Shown one piece after another: positions 1 to 6,216 of a stretch of DNA of 8,472 nt. Source of the DNA: Fimbriimonadaceae bacterium (GTDB lineage: Bacteria; Armatimonadota; Fimbriimonadia; Fimbriimonadales; Fimbriimonadaceae); assembly GCA_019454665.1 (NCBI GenBank), contig JACFNW010000074.1, forward strand, positions 1-8,472. Direction: 5' to 3'. Positions within the stretch are counted from its first letter, which is position 1; every line of letters begins with the position of its first letter. The notes under the pieces were generated by a model that saw only the letters and a program-made list of their open reading frames with translations, did not search any database and was not told the DNA's origin. Both the position numbers and the translations under genes were made by a program.

Positions 1-351
1 CCACCGGCCGCGCCATACCGAGTGCGAGCCAAGCCGCTCGGGCTGCGCCCCGGCAGCGACCCTGAGAAGCGCGGCGAGGTCCTCCTTGCATGCAGGGACT
101 CCGCGTAGAGGTCTGCCATGCCGGGCAACCGGCGCGCGTGAAAGATCGGCCCCGCAGAGGAGAGCTTTTTTCCAAGCGGCGCTCGGCGAAGGCGCGGCTG
201 GCCAACCCGAGCGACCGCGGCCAACCCCGCCGCCGGACACGGGACGGCGGTGTGACAAGAGCCACCGCCCACCCGTCACGGTTTCGTCACACCTCGTAGC
301 GCACAGTTCCAACGGTTCCCGCAATTGACGGGGACGCCAGAGGAAAGGAAC
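1..351. other. Upstream region without a confident gene
   Basis: No convincing complete gene is seen on either strand. A plus-strand frame is open from the window edge to a TAG at 106-108. Its base composition by codon position is mildly coding-like, so it could be the last 35 codons of an upstream gene, but I do not recognise it and the opposite strand looks equally plausible. A short perfect hairpin lies at 120-133: GCCGG, loop GCAA, CCGGC, with a GNRA-type tetraloop. A run of six T lies at 166-171, unusual in such GC-rich DNA, but I find no good stem directly before it. The rest is leader and promoter DNA for the PEP-CTERM gene. Confidence 0.5.
250..292. promoter_or_regulatory. Possible operator: repeated (C)GTCAC motifs
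   Basis: GTGTGAC at 250-256 is the exact reverse complement of GTCACAC at 286-292. In addition, CGTCAC occurs twice in direct orientation at 274-279 and 285-290, exactly 11 bases apart, about one helical turn. This is 60-100 bases before the PEP-CTERM start, where an activator or repressor could act. No -10/-35 pair or sigma-54 site could be identified with confidence, so the regulatory role is inferred. Confidence 0.25.
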
Positions 352-981
352 ATGAAACACAAAGCACTCGCCCTCGTCGGCGCGCTCGCCGTGGCATCGG
401 CCTCCGGTGCCCAGACCATCTTCTACGACAACATCCAGGGGTTCAACAACTGGGCCACGAAGAGCTACTACGCCATTCGCGGGACCAACGACGCAGTGCC
501 CGTCCGCCACGCCCAGAGTTGGTTCTCCGGCCAAACCGGCACGGTCCACGAGATCACGGTGGGCCTGCAAAACAAGGGGCTCGGGGCGGGGTCGGGGACC
601 ATGTCGCTCCTCGCCGCCAGCGGGGGGCTCGAACCGGGCGCACTGCTGGAGAGCCTGACGTTCCCCGGCACCCCGGTGCTGGATTCGACCAACAGCCTGA
701 CGGTCTCCGGCTTCAACACGAACGTGACCGCCGGGCAAATGTACTGGGTGCTCATCGAAGCCGACCCCGCTTCGGCACTTGCATGGAAGGACCGGCCGGA
801 CGGGCTGAACTCGCACCAAGCCACGCAATCGGGCAACCCGTACGGCTCCTGGATGACCGGAAGCAGCATGGGAAGGTCGCTCACCGTCGAAGGGTCGGTG
901 GTTCCCGAGCCCGCCACCATCACGGCCCTCGCCGCCGGTGCGCTCGCTCTGCTCCGCCGCCGACGCTCCAAGCCCGCCTGA
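352..981 (+). CDS. PEP-CTERM sorting-domain exported protein
   Basis: This is a 209-residue exported protein. The N-terminus is a classic signal peptide: MKHK, a hydrophobic Ala/Leu/Val core, then SGA with likely cleavage before QT near residue 20. The C-terminus is a PEP-CTERM signal: VPEP at about 184-187, a hydrophobic stretch, then RRRR and a short tail. In this family the tail is known to be recognised by an exosortase/archaeosortase-type system for anchoring or release at the cell surface. The middle is rich in Gly, Ser, Thr and Asn and looks beta-stranded, similar in style to choice-of-anchor domains; no catalytic motif is seen. The ATG at 352 is chosen because AGGAAAGG at 341-348 is a good ribosome binding site and the signal peptide starts there. 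An in-frame TTG at 325 lacks both. No exosortase gene is present in the window. The gene is monocistronic, with a terminator at 1002-1029. Confidence 0.9.
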   Translation: MKHKALALVGALAVASASGAQTIFYDNIQGFNNWATKSYYAIRGTNDAVPVRHAQSWFSGQTGTVHEITVGLQNKGLGAGSGTMSLLAASGGLEPGALLESLTFPGTPVLDSTNSLTVSGFNTNVTAGQMYWVLIEADPASALAWKDRPDGLNSHQATQSGNPYGSWMTGSSMGRSLTVEGSVVPEPATITALAAGALALLRRRRSKPA

Positions 982-1001
982 GCCCCGGCAAACCGAATCC
1001 C

Positions 1002-1029
1002 AAGAAGGGCGCGTCGCCGCGCCCTTCTT
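1002..1029 (+). terminator. Hairpin terminator after the PEP-CTERM gene
   Basis: A perfect 12-base inverted repeat (AAGAAGGGCGCG at 1002-1013, CGCGCCCTTCTT at 1018-1029) closes on a four-base loop, TCGC. It lies 21 bases after the PEP-CTERM stop and before the transglutaminase start. The 3' arm is T-rich but there is no long T tract. The A-rich 5' arm would allow it to work in both directions. Confidence 0.8.
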
Positions 1030-1031
1030 AC

Positions 1032-1040
1032 TGCTAAAGT
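1032..1040 (+). promoter_or_regulatory. Extended -10 promoter of the transglutaminase-like gene
   Basis: TGC followed by TAAAGT (1035-1040) forms an extended -10 element (TGn plus a hexamer with four of six matches to TATAAT). It ends nine bases before the ATG at 1050. No -35 is visible because that position lies inside the preceding terminator. No Shine-Dalgarno sequence is seen, so the transcript would be leaderless or nearly so. Confidence 0.5.
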
Positions 1041-1049
1041 AAACGCGGC

Positions 1050-2363
1050 ATGAACGCGCTTTGCCTTTTGGCATGGGCCCTCGCGGTGCCCGATTGGGAC
1101 CTGCGGATCGTCGAGATGGTCGTCTGCGACAAGGCAGGCGTCAAGCAAACCTACGCCCTTGGCGAGGGGCCGGTCTACCTTTGCGTCAAAGTGGCGGCGC
1201 AGGGTTCGGGAGACGCGGTCTTCGAACTCGACGTGGAGTTCGCCGGGCGCAAGCACCGCTACACGGACCGGCGGCCGCCGCGAGGCACCGAGTCCTACAT
1301 CCTGACCTTGGGCTTGGCCGCGCACGGCGCCATGCCGTTTCGCGCCGAAGTGGACCCCGACCAGAAACTGGACAAGAAGCGGTCCAACAACGTCGCGGAA
1401 GGCGTTCTCGACCCGACGACTCCGGTCGAGTCGGAGTGGTTCGCACCCCGCGAATACGACATCGTGGACCATTGGGAAGGCGAGTTGGTCAGCGGAACGC
1501 CGGAGAAGTTCGTCGTCGCCACGCCCATCTTCGGTTCGATGAGCCACCAGACGGTCGAATCGTGGACCAAGGACGCCGTTTCGGCCATCGAATACGTCGC
1601 ACCCGACCGCTCGCCGGCGCTCACGTTGCGGCTCGCCACGGTTGCCGCGCCCGTGTCCATCGAGCAGAAGGCCCACGTGGTCGCGCGAAACTACCGGGTC
1701 AACCCCGCCGCGCTGAACGTGCCTTGGGCCGCCTATGACGCGTTGCCCTACGATGTGCGACCGTGGCTGACCCAGACCGGCTCGGAAGAGGACCTCGAAG
1801 CGCTGGACAAGTTCTACAAAGCCACGTTTCCGGTCTCCCCGCGCGAAGGATCCTCGCCGCTCGCAGCTACGGTGAAGGCTTACATGGCGACGCTGACCGC
1901 GCTGGAGTATCAGGCCGACGGACACGGCGCACCGATGCCCACGTTGCGCGACGGGGTCGCGCGCTGCGAGGGCTATGCCGAACTCTATGCCGGCCTGGTG
2001 AGGAAGATGGGCATCCCGGCACGCATCGTCAACGGCTTTGTGGCGGACGAGGGCCAGGGACCGAAAGCGCCCAAGGATTCGCACTCGTGGGTCGAAGTGT
2101 GGTTCCCCAGCGTGGGTTGGGTGCCCCAAGACCCTTCGTTCGCCGATACGGCCGCCGAAGGAGCCACCTATCCCTGCTTCTTTTACGTGCTGCCCGGGCT
2201 GAACGAGCGGGTGGCCGTCTCGTACGGCGTGAACTATCGGGTGGACGACGGCGCCGAGGGATACGGCCTGATCGGGCCCAGCCACTGGATGGCGTACAAG
2301 GGCGCCCCGCCCAAGTTCAAAGCCTCCCGAACGCTCACCATCGAAACCACGCCGCCGCGATAG
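1050..2363 (+). CDS. Transglutaminase-like (papain-fold) domain protein
   Basis: This 437-residue protein has a transglutaminase-like core in its C-terminal half. The expected triad is visible in order: Cys306 in RCEGYAELYAGL, His345 in DSHSWVEVWF, and Asp361 in PQDPSF. The segment GIPARIVNGF between Cys and His is typical of the bacterial transglutaminase-like superfamily, whose members act mostly as cysteine proteases or amidases rather than cross-linkers. The N-terminal 270 residues are a divergent, mostly beta-strand-rich region that I do not recognise. The first 13 residues (NALCLLAWALAV) are hydrophobic and could be a short export signal, but they lack the usual Lys/Arg, so location is uncertain. 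No substrate can be named. The gene stands alone between a terminator and the nucleotidyltransferase gene. The ATG at 1050 is preceded by a -10 element and no ribosome binding site. Confidence 0.88.
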   Translation: MNALCLLAWALAVPDWDLRIVEMVVCDKAGVKQTYALGEGPVYLCVKVAAQGSGDAVFELDVEFAGRKHRYTDRRPPRGTESYILTLGLAAHGAMPFRAEVDPDQKLDKKRSNNVAEGVLDPTTPVESEWFAPREYDIVDHWEGELVSGTPEKFVVATPIFGSMSHQTVESWTKDAVSAIEYVAPDRSPALTLRLATVAAPVSIEQKAHVVARNYRVNPAALNVPWAAYDALPYDVRPWLTQTGSEEDLEALDKFYKATFPVSPREGSSPLAATVKAYMATLTALEYQADGHGAPMPTLRDGVARCEGYAELYAGLVRKMGIPARIVNGFVADEGQGPKAPKDSHSWVEVWFPSVGWVPQDPSFADTAAEGATYPCFFYVLPGLNERVAVSYGVNYRVDDGAEGYGLIGPSHWMAYKGAPPKFKASRTLTIETTPPR

Positions 2364-2368
2364 GCCGC

Positions 2369-2383
2369 GTGCGCATCGCGCAC
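2369..2383 (+). terminator. Short GC-rich hairpin, possible weak terminator
   Basis: GTGCGC (2369-2374), loop ATC, GCGCAC (2378-2383) is a perfect six-base stem five bases after the transglutaminase stop. No T tract follows, so it may be only a transcript-end stabiliser or chance in GC-rich DNA. Confidence 0.3.
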
Positions 2384-2404
2384 CTGCCTGGGCCCACGGA
2401 AAAC

Positions 2405-2432
2405 TTGAGTGCCAGCCGCGATTGTGTAGGCT
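2405..2432 (+). promoter_or_regulatory. Promoter of the nucleotidyltransferase gene
   Basis: TTGAGT (2405-2410, four of six matches to TTGACA), a 16-base spacer, then TAGGCT (2427-2432, fitting TAnnnT). The -10 ends seven bases before the GTG at 2440. This position supports GTG 2440 as the start and a leaderless transcript. Confidence 0.5.
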
Positions 2433-2439
2433 GACGCCC

Positions 2440-3225
2440 GTGTACGACCACCACGAACGCGCCATCCAGAACCTCGCCAAGGCCTACGAACCCGACCCCG
2501 ACGTCCTCGCCATCGTTGTCGGCGGATCGGTGGCCAAGGGCTGGGCGACCCCCGGCTCGGACGTGGACTTCATCGCGGTGCTGGAAGCGGACGCCTTTGC
2601 GCGCTACACCGCCGAAGACCGTCTCATGGTCCACCGCACCGACCTCACCGATTACGAAGGGGGCTACACCGAAGGCAAGTTCGTGGACCTCGACTTCCTG
2701 CGCCTGGTGGCGGAACGCGGCAGCGAGCCCGCCCGGTCGGCCTTTCTCGGCGCGATCGTCCTGTTCGATCGGACCGGCGAAGTCCAACGGCTGGTCGAGC
2801 GCATCCTCGTCTACCCGGAGGCAGGCGTCGAGGAACGCATCCGCCGCTTCCACAGCCAACTCATGATCTGGCACTGGTACATCCGCGAAGCCGCCAGACG
2901 CGACGACGCCACCCTGATGTCGCGCGCGGTCGCCGAGTTCTCCTTGTTCGCCATGCGCCTGATCCTTGCCCAAAACCGCCGCTTCTACCCCTATCACAAG
3001 TGGGCGTTGCGCGCGGTCGAGGAGTGCCCGGACAAGCCGGAAGGCATCGCTCAGGCCCTCACCCGACTCAACCGCCAACCCTCGCCGGAAGAGGCCAACG
3101 CCGTTTCGGATCAACTCCACGCCTGGCTGCCCCTCGAAGTGGACTACCGCGAGCACTGCCGCCACTTCCTGGAAGACAGCGAGTGGAACTGGATCATGCA
3201 CCCGGCGCCGATCGGCGATTGGTGA
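2440..3225 (+). CDS. Nucleotidyltransferase-fold protein (DUF4037-like)
   Basis: This 261-residue protein has the DNA polymerase beta-type nucleotidyltransferase signature: GGSVAKG at residues 28-34, then SDVDF with metal-binding Asp41 and Asp43, and a third acidic site in KFVDLDF (Asp83 or Asp85). Family members transfer a nucleotide to a small molecule, RNA or protein. The C-terminal half is helical, and a stretch around NRRFYPYHKW resembles the helical part of DUF4037-type proteins. The substrate is unknown. Antibiotic adenylation is possible but nothing in the sequence singles it out. No HEPN-type partner lies next to it, so a toxin-antitoxin MNT role is not supported. GTG 2440 is preferred over an in-frame TTG at 2422, which lies inside the apparent promoter. 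The 3' end overlaps the convergent kinase gene by 32 bases. Confidence 0.85.
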   Translation: MYDHHERAIQNLAKAYEPDPDVLAIVVGGSVAKGWATPGSDVDFIAVLEADAFARYTAEDRLMVHRTDLTDYEGGYTEGKFVDLDFLRLVAERGSEPARSAFLGAIVLFDRTGEVQRLVERILVYPEAGVEERIRRFHSQLMIWHWYIREAARRDDATLMSRAVAEFSLFAMRLILAQNRRFYPYHKWALRAVEECPDKPEGIAQALTRLNRQPSPEEANAVSDQLHAWLPLEVDYREHCRHFLEDSEWNWIMHPAPIGDW

Positions 3226-3757
3226 TCTCCGCCAACCACTCGTCGGCGGCGCGGGGCGTGCGAAGCACCACCCATTCCAGGTGCGGATAGGTCCCGGACG
3301 CGCGCAACGCCTCGAACTGACGCCGCCTTCGCCGGTGCGTGGTCAGAATCCACAGCAGCAGCGAATCCCGCGTGAACAACTGCCGAGGCAGCGATTCGCG
3401 GTTGCCGTTCCAGAGTTCCTCCTTGGTCAGGCCCCGCCGAAGCGTCCGCCGCCACCCCCGCCGGAACACCGTGGCCAACCCAAAGTTCAGCCACACCACG
3501 CGTTGCGCTCGCGGCCAGATCAGGTCGCGGACCGCGCCGTAGTTGCCGTCCACCACCCAGCCCGGTTGCGCCAGCGCATCGGCGACCCGCGCGCGAAACT
3601 CCTCCGGCGGGGTCGGCGTCCAATCCGGCCCCCAGTGGATCGCGTCCAGTTCGACCCTAGGCAAGCCGAGGTGTTGCGCCAGGGCGGCGGCCATCGTGGA
3701 TTTGCCCGCGCAACTCGTGCCGACGACAGCGATTCGGGTGGGGGAGGCGTCGCTCAT
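3194..3757 (-). CDS. P-loop NTPase, adenylate kinase / FlaR-like
   Basis: This 187-residue protein has a Walker A motif GTSCAGKST at residues 13-21 right after the first beta strand. It is followed by LPRVELDAIHW, a VVDGNY segment, WLNFGLATVFRRGWRRT and an Arg-rich lid-like region. This order matches the small kinase-like P-loop proteins often annotated as adenylate kinase-related or 'topology modulation protein' (FlaR). They are probably small-molecule kinases of unknown substrate. It is too divergent and lid-poor to be the housekeeping adenylate kinase. The ATG at 3757 starts just before the P-loop strand, as usual for the family. A TAAGAT -10-like hexamer lies 21 bases before it. The gene is divergent from the ferritin gene and convergent with the nucleotidyltransferase gene. 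Confidence 0.85.
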   Translation of the reverse strand: MSDASPTRIAVVGTSCAGKSTMAAALAQHLGLPRVELDAIHWGPDWTPTPPEEFRARVADALAQPGWVVDGNYGAVRDLIWPRAQRVVWLNFGLATVFRRGWRRTLRRGLTKEELWNGNRESLPRQLFTRDSLLLWILTTHRRRRRQFEALRASGTYPHLEWVVLRTPRAADEWLAEITNRRSAPGA

Positions 3758-3778
3758 GGGCCAGCCTTCGGGTCGGTC

Positions 3779-3784
3779 ATCTTA
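3779..3784 (-). promoter_or_regulatory. Possible -10 element of the P-loop kinase gene
   Basis: Read on the minus strand this is TAAGAT, four of six matches to TATAAT, 21 bases before the ATG at 3757. No clear -35 is visible. The leader would be about 14 bases with at best a weak Shine-Dalgarno sequence. It is 24 bases from the ferritin -10 on the other strand. Confidence 0.35.
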
Positions 3785-3808
3785 CCAAGGTCCAAGGCCA
3801 CATTGGTC

Positions 3809-3814
3809 CATACT
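3809..3814 (+). promoter_or_regulatory. -10 element of the ferritin-acetyltransferase operon
   Basis: CATACT (four of six matches to TATAAT) ends seven bases before the ferritin ATG at 3822, with GGGGCCT between. This again suggests a leaderless start. No good -35 is seen. Upstream, GGTCCA occurs twice (3789-3794, 3805-3810) and ACCAA/TTGGT (3784-3788, 3803-3807) form an inverted pair. These repeats lie between the two divergent -10 elements and could be an operator, but I do not recognise a Fur box. Confidence 0.45.
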
Positions 3815-3821
3815 GGGGCCT

Positions 3822-4313
3822 ATGCCACGCATGATTTCAGACCGACTGGCCGCCATGCTCGTGAAGCAAATCGCGAGCGAGCTGAACGCCCACATGAACT
3901 ACTACGGCATCGCGATCTGGTTCCGCCGGAACAGCCTCGACCGCTGGGCCAAGCTCTTCATGAACCAATCCGTGGAAGAAGCGCAGCACGCGGCCAAGAT
4001 CATGCGGTTCCTCGACGACAACGGCGTGGACTACGACCTGCCCGCGATCGGCCCCGCGACCACGGCCTACACCGATGCGGCGGCTTGCGTCGCGGCGGCG
4101 GCGGCCAGCGAAGCCAAAGTCAGCGGCGAATTCCGCGCGATGGCCCAAGCCGCCTCGGAAGCCAACGACGCCACCGGCCTGCAGTTCCTCCAGTGGTTCA
4201 TCGAGGAGCAGGTCGAGGAAGAGACCAAAATGGAGAAACTGGCCGACCTGGTGGCCAGCGGCATCAACCTCTTCCAGGCCGAACCGCTACTGGACGCGTT
4301 CGAAGAAGAGTGA
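3822..4313 (+). CDS. ftnA: Ferritin (FtnA-type iron storage protein)
   Basis: This 163-residue four-helix ferritin oxidises Fe(II) and stores iron as a mineral inside a 24-subunit shell in the cytoplasm. Compared with what is known for E. coli FtnA, the iron ligands match with a constant offset of three: Glu20 (E17), Glu53 (E50), His56 (H53), Glu97 (E94) and Gln130 (Q127) for the A and B sites. Glu52, Glu129, Glu132 and Glu133 match the C site, and Tyr27 the conserved Tyr24. It is not a bacterioferritin or a Dps, since Gln130 and the C-site acids are FtnA features. An alternative start is ATG 3831. ATG 3822 is chosen because the -10 element is placed seven bases before it. The stop overlaps the start of the acetyltransferase gene, so the two genes are probably co-transcribed. 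Confidence 0.93.
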   Translation: MPRMISDRLAAMLVKQIASELNAHMNYYGIAIWFRRNSLDRWAKLFMNQSVEEAQHAAKIMRFLDDNGVDYDLPAIGPATTAYTDAAACVAAAAASEAKVSGEFRAMAQAASEANDATGLQFLQWFIEEQVEEETKMEKLADLVASGINLFQAEPLLDAFEEE

Positions 4314-4996
4314 GCGGCCCGAGCGTTCCGGTCACGCTGCGTCGGCTGGCTTCGCCCGAAGACCTCCTGTTCTGGCCGGCGCTGGAACTCTACGTCGAGA
4401 CGTTCCCCCGCGACGAGCGGGAGCCGCTGGAACGCGTGGCGCGCGTGGCCTCCGGCGACCCGGACCTATGCCGCGACCCCGAGCACCGAGTCCATCTGGC
4501 CGTGGCCGAGTCGGGCGGTGCGCTGGCGGGTTTGGCCTACTTCACGGTGCATGCGGTCGCTCGGACGGGGTTCCTCATCTATCTGGCCGCCGACCCGCGC
4601 CATCGCAAGGCTGGAGTGGGCACGCGGTTGATCGAGTTTGTGCGGGAGACCTGCCGCCGCGAAGCCGCCGACATGGGCTCTTCGGTGGCGGCGGTGTTCT
4701 TGGAATGCGAACGCCCCGAACTCGCGGCTTCGCCCGAGGAAGAGGCCTATCGCCATAGGCGCGTGGAGTTCTTTCTTCGTCGCGGCGCGCGCGTGGTGAC
4801 CAAGAGCTACCACCAACCCGCCCTCGCCCCCGACCGCGAACGCGTGCCCCTTTGGCTGCTGGCGTTCGAGGAGGAACCCTGCGACTGGCCCCATCTGGTT
4901 TCCGCCTTCCACCGCCTGGTGCTCGGCTATCCGGCTGGGTGCGCGGAGGAAGCGGAGGCGTTGTCGGCGCTTGTTGAACCCAACCACCCCCGATAA
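4310..4996 (+). CDS. GNAT-family N-acetyltransferase
   Basis: This 228-residue protein of the GNAT fold transfers an acyl group from acetyl-CoA to an amine of unknown identity. The CoA-binding motif A is clear: strand FLIYLAADP then RHRKAGVGTRL (residues 97-107), with R99-x-x-G102-x-G104 contacting the pyrophosphate. The N-terminal FPRDEREPLERV segment and the later FLECERPE/FFLRRGARVV strand-turn resemble GNATs with a widened C-terminal half. The GTG at 4310 overlaps the ferritin TGA (GTGA, 4310-4313), suggesting translational coupling; there is no separate promoter. The last codons (NHPR, stop) lie in the left arm of the palindromic element at 4983-5039, so the true C-terminus may have been reshaped by that element. 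Confidence 0.85.
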   Translation: MSGPSVPVTLRRLASPEDLLFWPALELYVETFPRDEREPLERVARVASGDPDLCRDPEHRVHLAVAESGGALAGLAYFTVHAVARTGFLIYLAADPRHRKAGVGTRLIEFVRETCRREAADMGSSVAAVFLECERPELAASPEEEAYRHRRVEFFLRRGARVVTKSYHQPALAPDRERVPLWLLAFEEEPCDWPHLVSAFHRLVLGYPAGCAEEAEALSALVEPNHPR

Positions 4997-5039
4997 CCAA
5001 TTCCCCTCCGCTGGAGGGGTGGCCGAAGGCCGGGGTGGT
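4983..5039. repeat. Compound palindromic intergenic element / bidirectional terminator
   Basis: Three nested or adjacent inverted repeats are packed into 57 bases. The outer arms are ACCACCCC (about 4983-4990) and GGGGTGGT (5032-5039). Inside are CCCCTCC (5003-5009) with GGAGGGG (5013-5019) around a GCT loop, and GGCC (5021-5024) with GGCC (5028-5031) around GAA. It lies between the convergent acetyltransferase and LRR genes, where a bidirectional terminator is expected. From memory, similar CCCCTCC...GGAGGGGTGGCCGAAGGC-type palindromes recur in intergenic DNA of several bacterial phyla. This copy may therefore be a REP-like repeat; copy number cannot be judged from one window. Confidence 0.65.
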
Positions 5040-5042
5040 CCC

Positions 5043-6176
5043 TCAGAACACGATATCGCACTCCGGCAACGCCTGCCTGAGTTCCTCGACCGCCTCGGGC
5101 GAGACCTGGGTGCCGCGGAGCCATAGCGACCGCAATGCCTTGAGCCCGGACAAGGGGCGGACGTCGAGGATTGGCGTGTCCTCAAGGTCGAGCCACTCCA
5201 AGGAGGTGAGCCTCGATAGAGGAGAGACGTCCGAAACCTGAGTCCCGTGGAGACTCAGGGCCCGCAAGGCTACAAGACCCGCCAAAGGTGAAGCGTCCGC
5301 TACCGAGGTGCCTCCCAAGAACAAACCCTCTAAGGATTTGAGCCCAGACAATGGGGAAACATCCGAAACAGGAGTGCCCGTGAGGTGTAGGTTCTGCAAA
5401 GCGGCAAGTCTGGACAGAGGAGTGAGGTCCGAAGCCGAGGTGAGGAAAAGGTCCAACCGATGAAGATCAAGCAGCCCAGCCAGCGGGCTGAGGTCCGAAA
5501 CATGAGTCGCCCCGAGGTTAAGGTTTTGGAGATCAGCGAGCCCGGACAAGGGGGAGACATCGGAGATCCCGGCACCCCAGAGGTCGAGAACCTGCAAGTC
5601 GGCGAGACCGGACAGAACATCCTCGGGAAGAAGCCCGCCGCCTTGGCATGCGGCGATCAGCATGGGCCGAACGGCCTGATCATCGCGTGTCCTACGCCAA
5701 AGCTCGATCAGCCATCGGAGCCGGGTCGCGGGCGAGGCTTGAAGCGCGCCGATCCGCCTGAGCAGCTCGACCACGCGCCCTTCCTCGGTGGACTTGGGAA
5801 GGGCCAAGTCAATGGTAGTGGCGCGGAAGCGATAGAGGTCGGGAGCACGGGTGGCCAACAGTCGGTGGGCTTCGGCGGTGACCCAGAACACCACCGTTCG
5901 CGGCAACTCGCGCGCCCACCGAGGACGCGTGATGTTCAGGTTCTGCCACATCCCCAATTCCTCCGCGCCAGGGAACGCCAACCGCTCCAGCCCCGTCACC
6001 ATCACAGGCGCACGCCCCCGACCAACCTGCTGCAGGACCTGATCCACCAGGGGCCGCTCGGCATCTTCGACACGCGCCACGCGGTAGCGCACACGCGGCC
6101 AAAGGCGCTTCATGGCCTCGCGCTGCCGCGCCACGGAGTCGCACTGGACAACCAGAAGCTGGAACCCCGAGCCCAA
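5043..6176 (-). CDS. LRR protein with degenerate NTPase-like N-terminus, partner of the upstream ATPase
   Basis: From the TTG at 6176 the protein has 377 residues. Residues 1-150 look like an alpha/beta NTPase fold without a Walker A loop: a strand LLVVQCDS, a Walker B-like strand VMVTGLE, then NLNITRPRWARELPRTVVFWVTAEAHRLL and a RAPDLYRF segment. From memory, this resembles the N-terminus of TPR proteins found beside ATPases in cyanobacteria and Chloroflexi. Residues 188-377 are eight leucine-rich repeats of 22 residues with an LPECDIVF cap, probably a binding surface. The frame stays open upstream to a TGA at 6255-6257 and encodes TAEALEGLRYLERAIEL, which looks like genuine protein, so the real start may be a CTG at 6251 preceded by GAGGTGA. 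This would overlap the ATPase gene by 35 bases and give 402 residues. Base composition is lower in GC than the neighbours. No effector domain is seen. Function unknown; sensor role inferred. Confidence 0.8.
   Translation of the reverse strand: MGSGFQLLVVQCDSVARQREAMKRLWPRVRYRVARVEDAERPLVDQVLQQVGRGRAPVMVTGLERLAFPGAEELGMWQNLNITRPRWARELPRTVVFWVTAEAHRLLATRAPDLYRFRATTIDLALPKSTEEGRVVELLRRIGALQASPATRLRWLIELWRRTRDDQAVRPMLIAACQGGGLLPEDVLSGLADLQVLDLWGAGISDVSPLSGLADLQNLNLGATHVSDLSPLAGLLDLHRLDLFLTSASDLTPLSRLAALQNLHLTGTPVSDVSPLSGLKSLEGLFLGGTSVADASPLAGLVALRALSLHGTQVSDVSPLSRLTSLEWLDLEDTPILDVRPLSGLKALRSLWLRGTQVSPEAVEELRQALPECDIVF
5046..5615 (-). repeat. Eight tandem 22-residue leucine-rich repeats (66-base units)
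   Basis: The translated pattern is LsgLxxLxxLxLxgTxVSDvSP, 22 residues per unit, seven complete units plus a final one that runs into a C-terminal cap. This is the bacterial, internalin-like LRR length. At DNA level the units are 66 bases and diverged, so the array is not a recent slippage product. The concave face positions (x in LxLxxT) vary most between units, as expected for a ligand-binding surface. Confidence 0.9.
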
Positions 6177-6216
6177 CTCGATGGCACGCTCAAGGTACCG
6201 GAGGCCTTCGAGTGCC

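Noticed and set aside
86..328. Two overlapping short plus-strand frames in the upstream region
   Set aside because: Their products are Arg/Pro-rich and low in hydrophobic residues, and neither has a ribosome binding site or recognisable motif.
468..2480. Long open frame on the minus strand opposite the PEP-CTERM and transglutaminase genes
   Set aside because: It is antisense to two genes with clear motifs, is rich in Arg, Gly, Ala and His without any domain, and arises because stop codons are rare in GC-rich antisense frames.
2335..3201. Minus-strand open frame opposite the nucleotidyltransferase
   Set aside because: The plus strand has the complete nucleotidyltransferase signature; the antisense product has no recognisable motif.
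2440..3757. Nucleotidyltransferase plus kinase as a toxin-antitoxin pair
   Set aside because: The genes are convergent, not an operon. The nucleotidyltransferase is larger than MNT antitoxins and there is no HEPN protein nearby.
2966..4309. Upstream part of the plus-strand frame that continues into the acetyltransferase
   Set aside because: This stretch is Arg/Pro-rich and lies over the nucleotidyltransferase, kinase and ferritin genes in other frames. Only the part from GTG 4310 has GNAT features.
5046..5615. Tandem 66-base periodicity considered as a CRISPR or satellite array
   Set aside because: Units are diverged, have no spacer/repeat alternation and translate into regular leucine-rich repeats.
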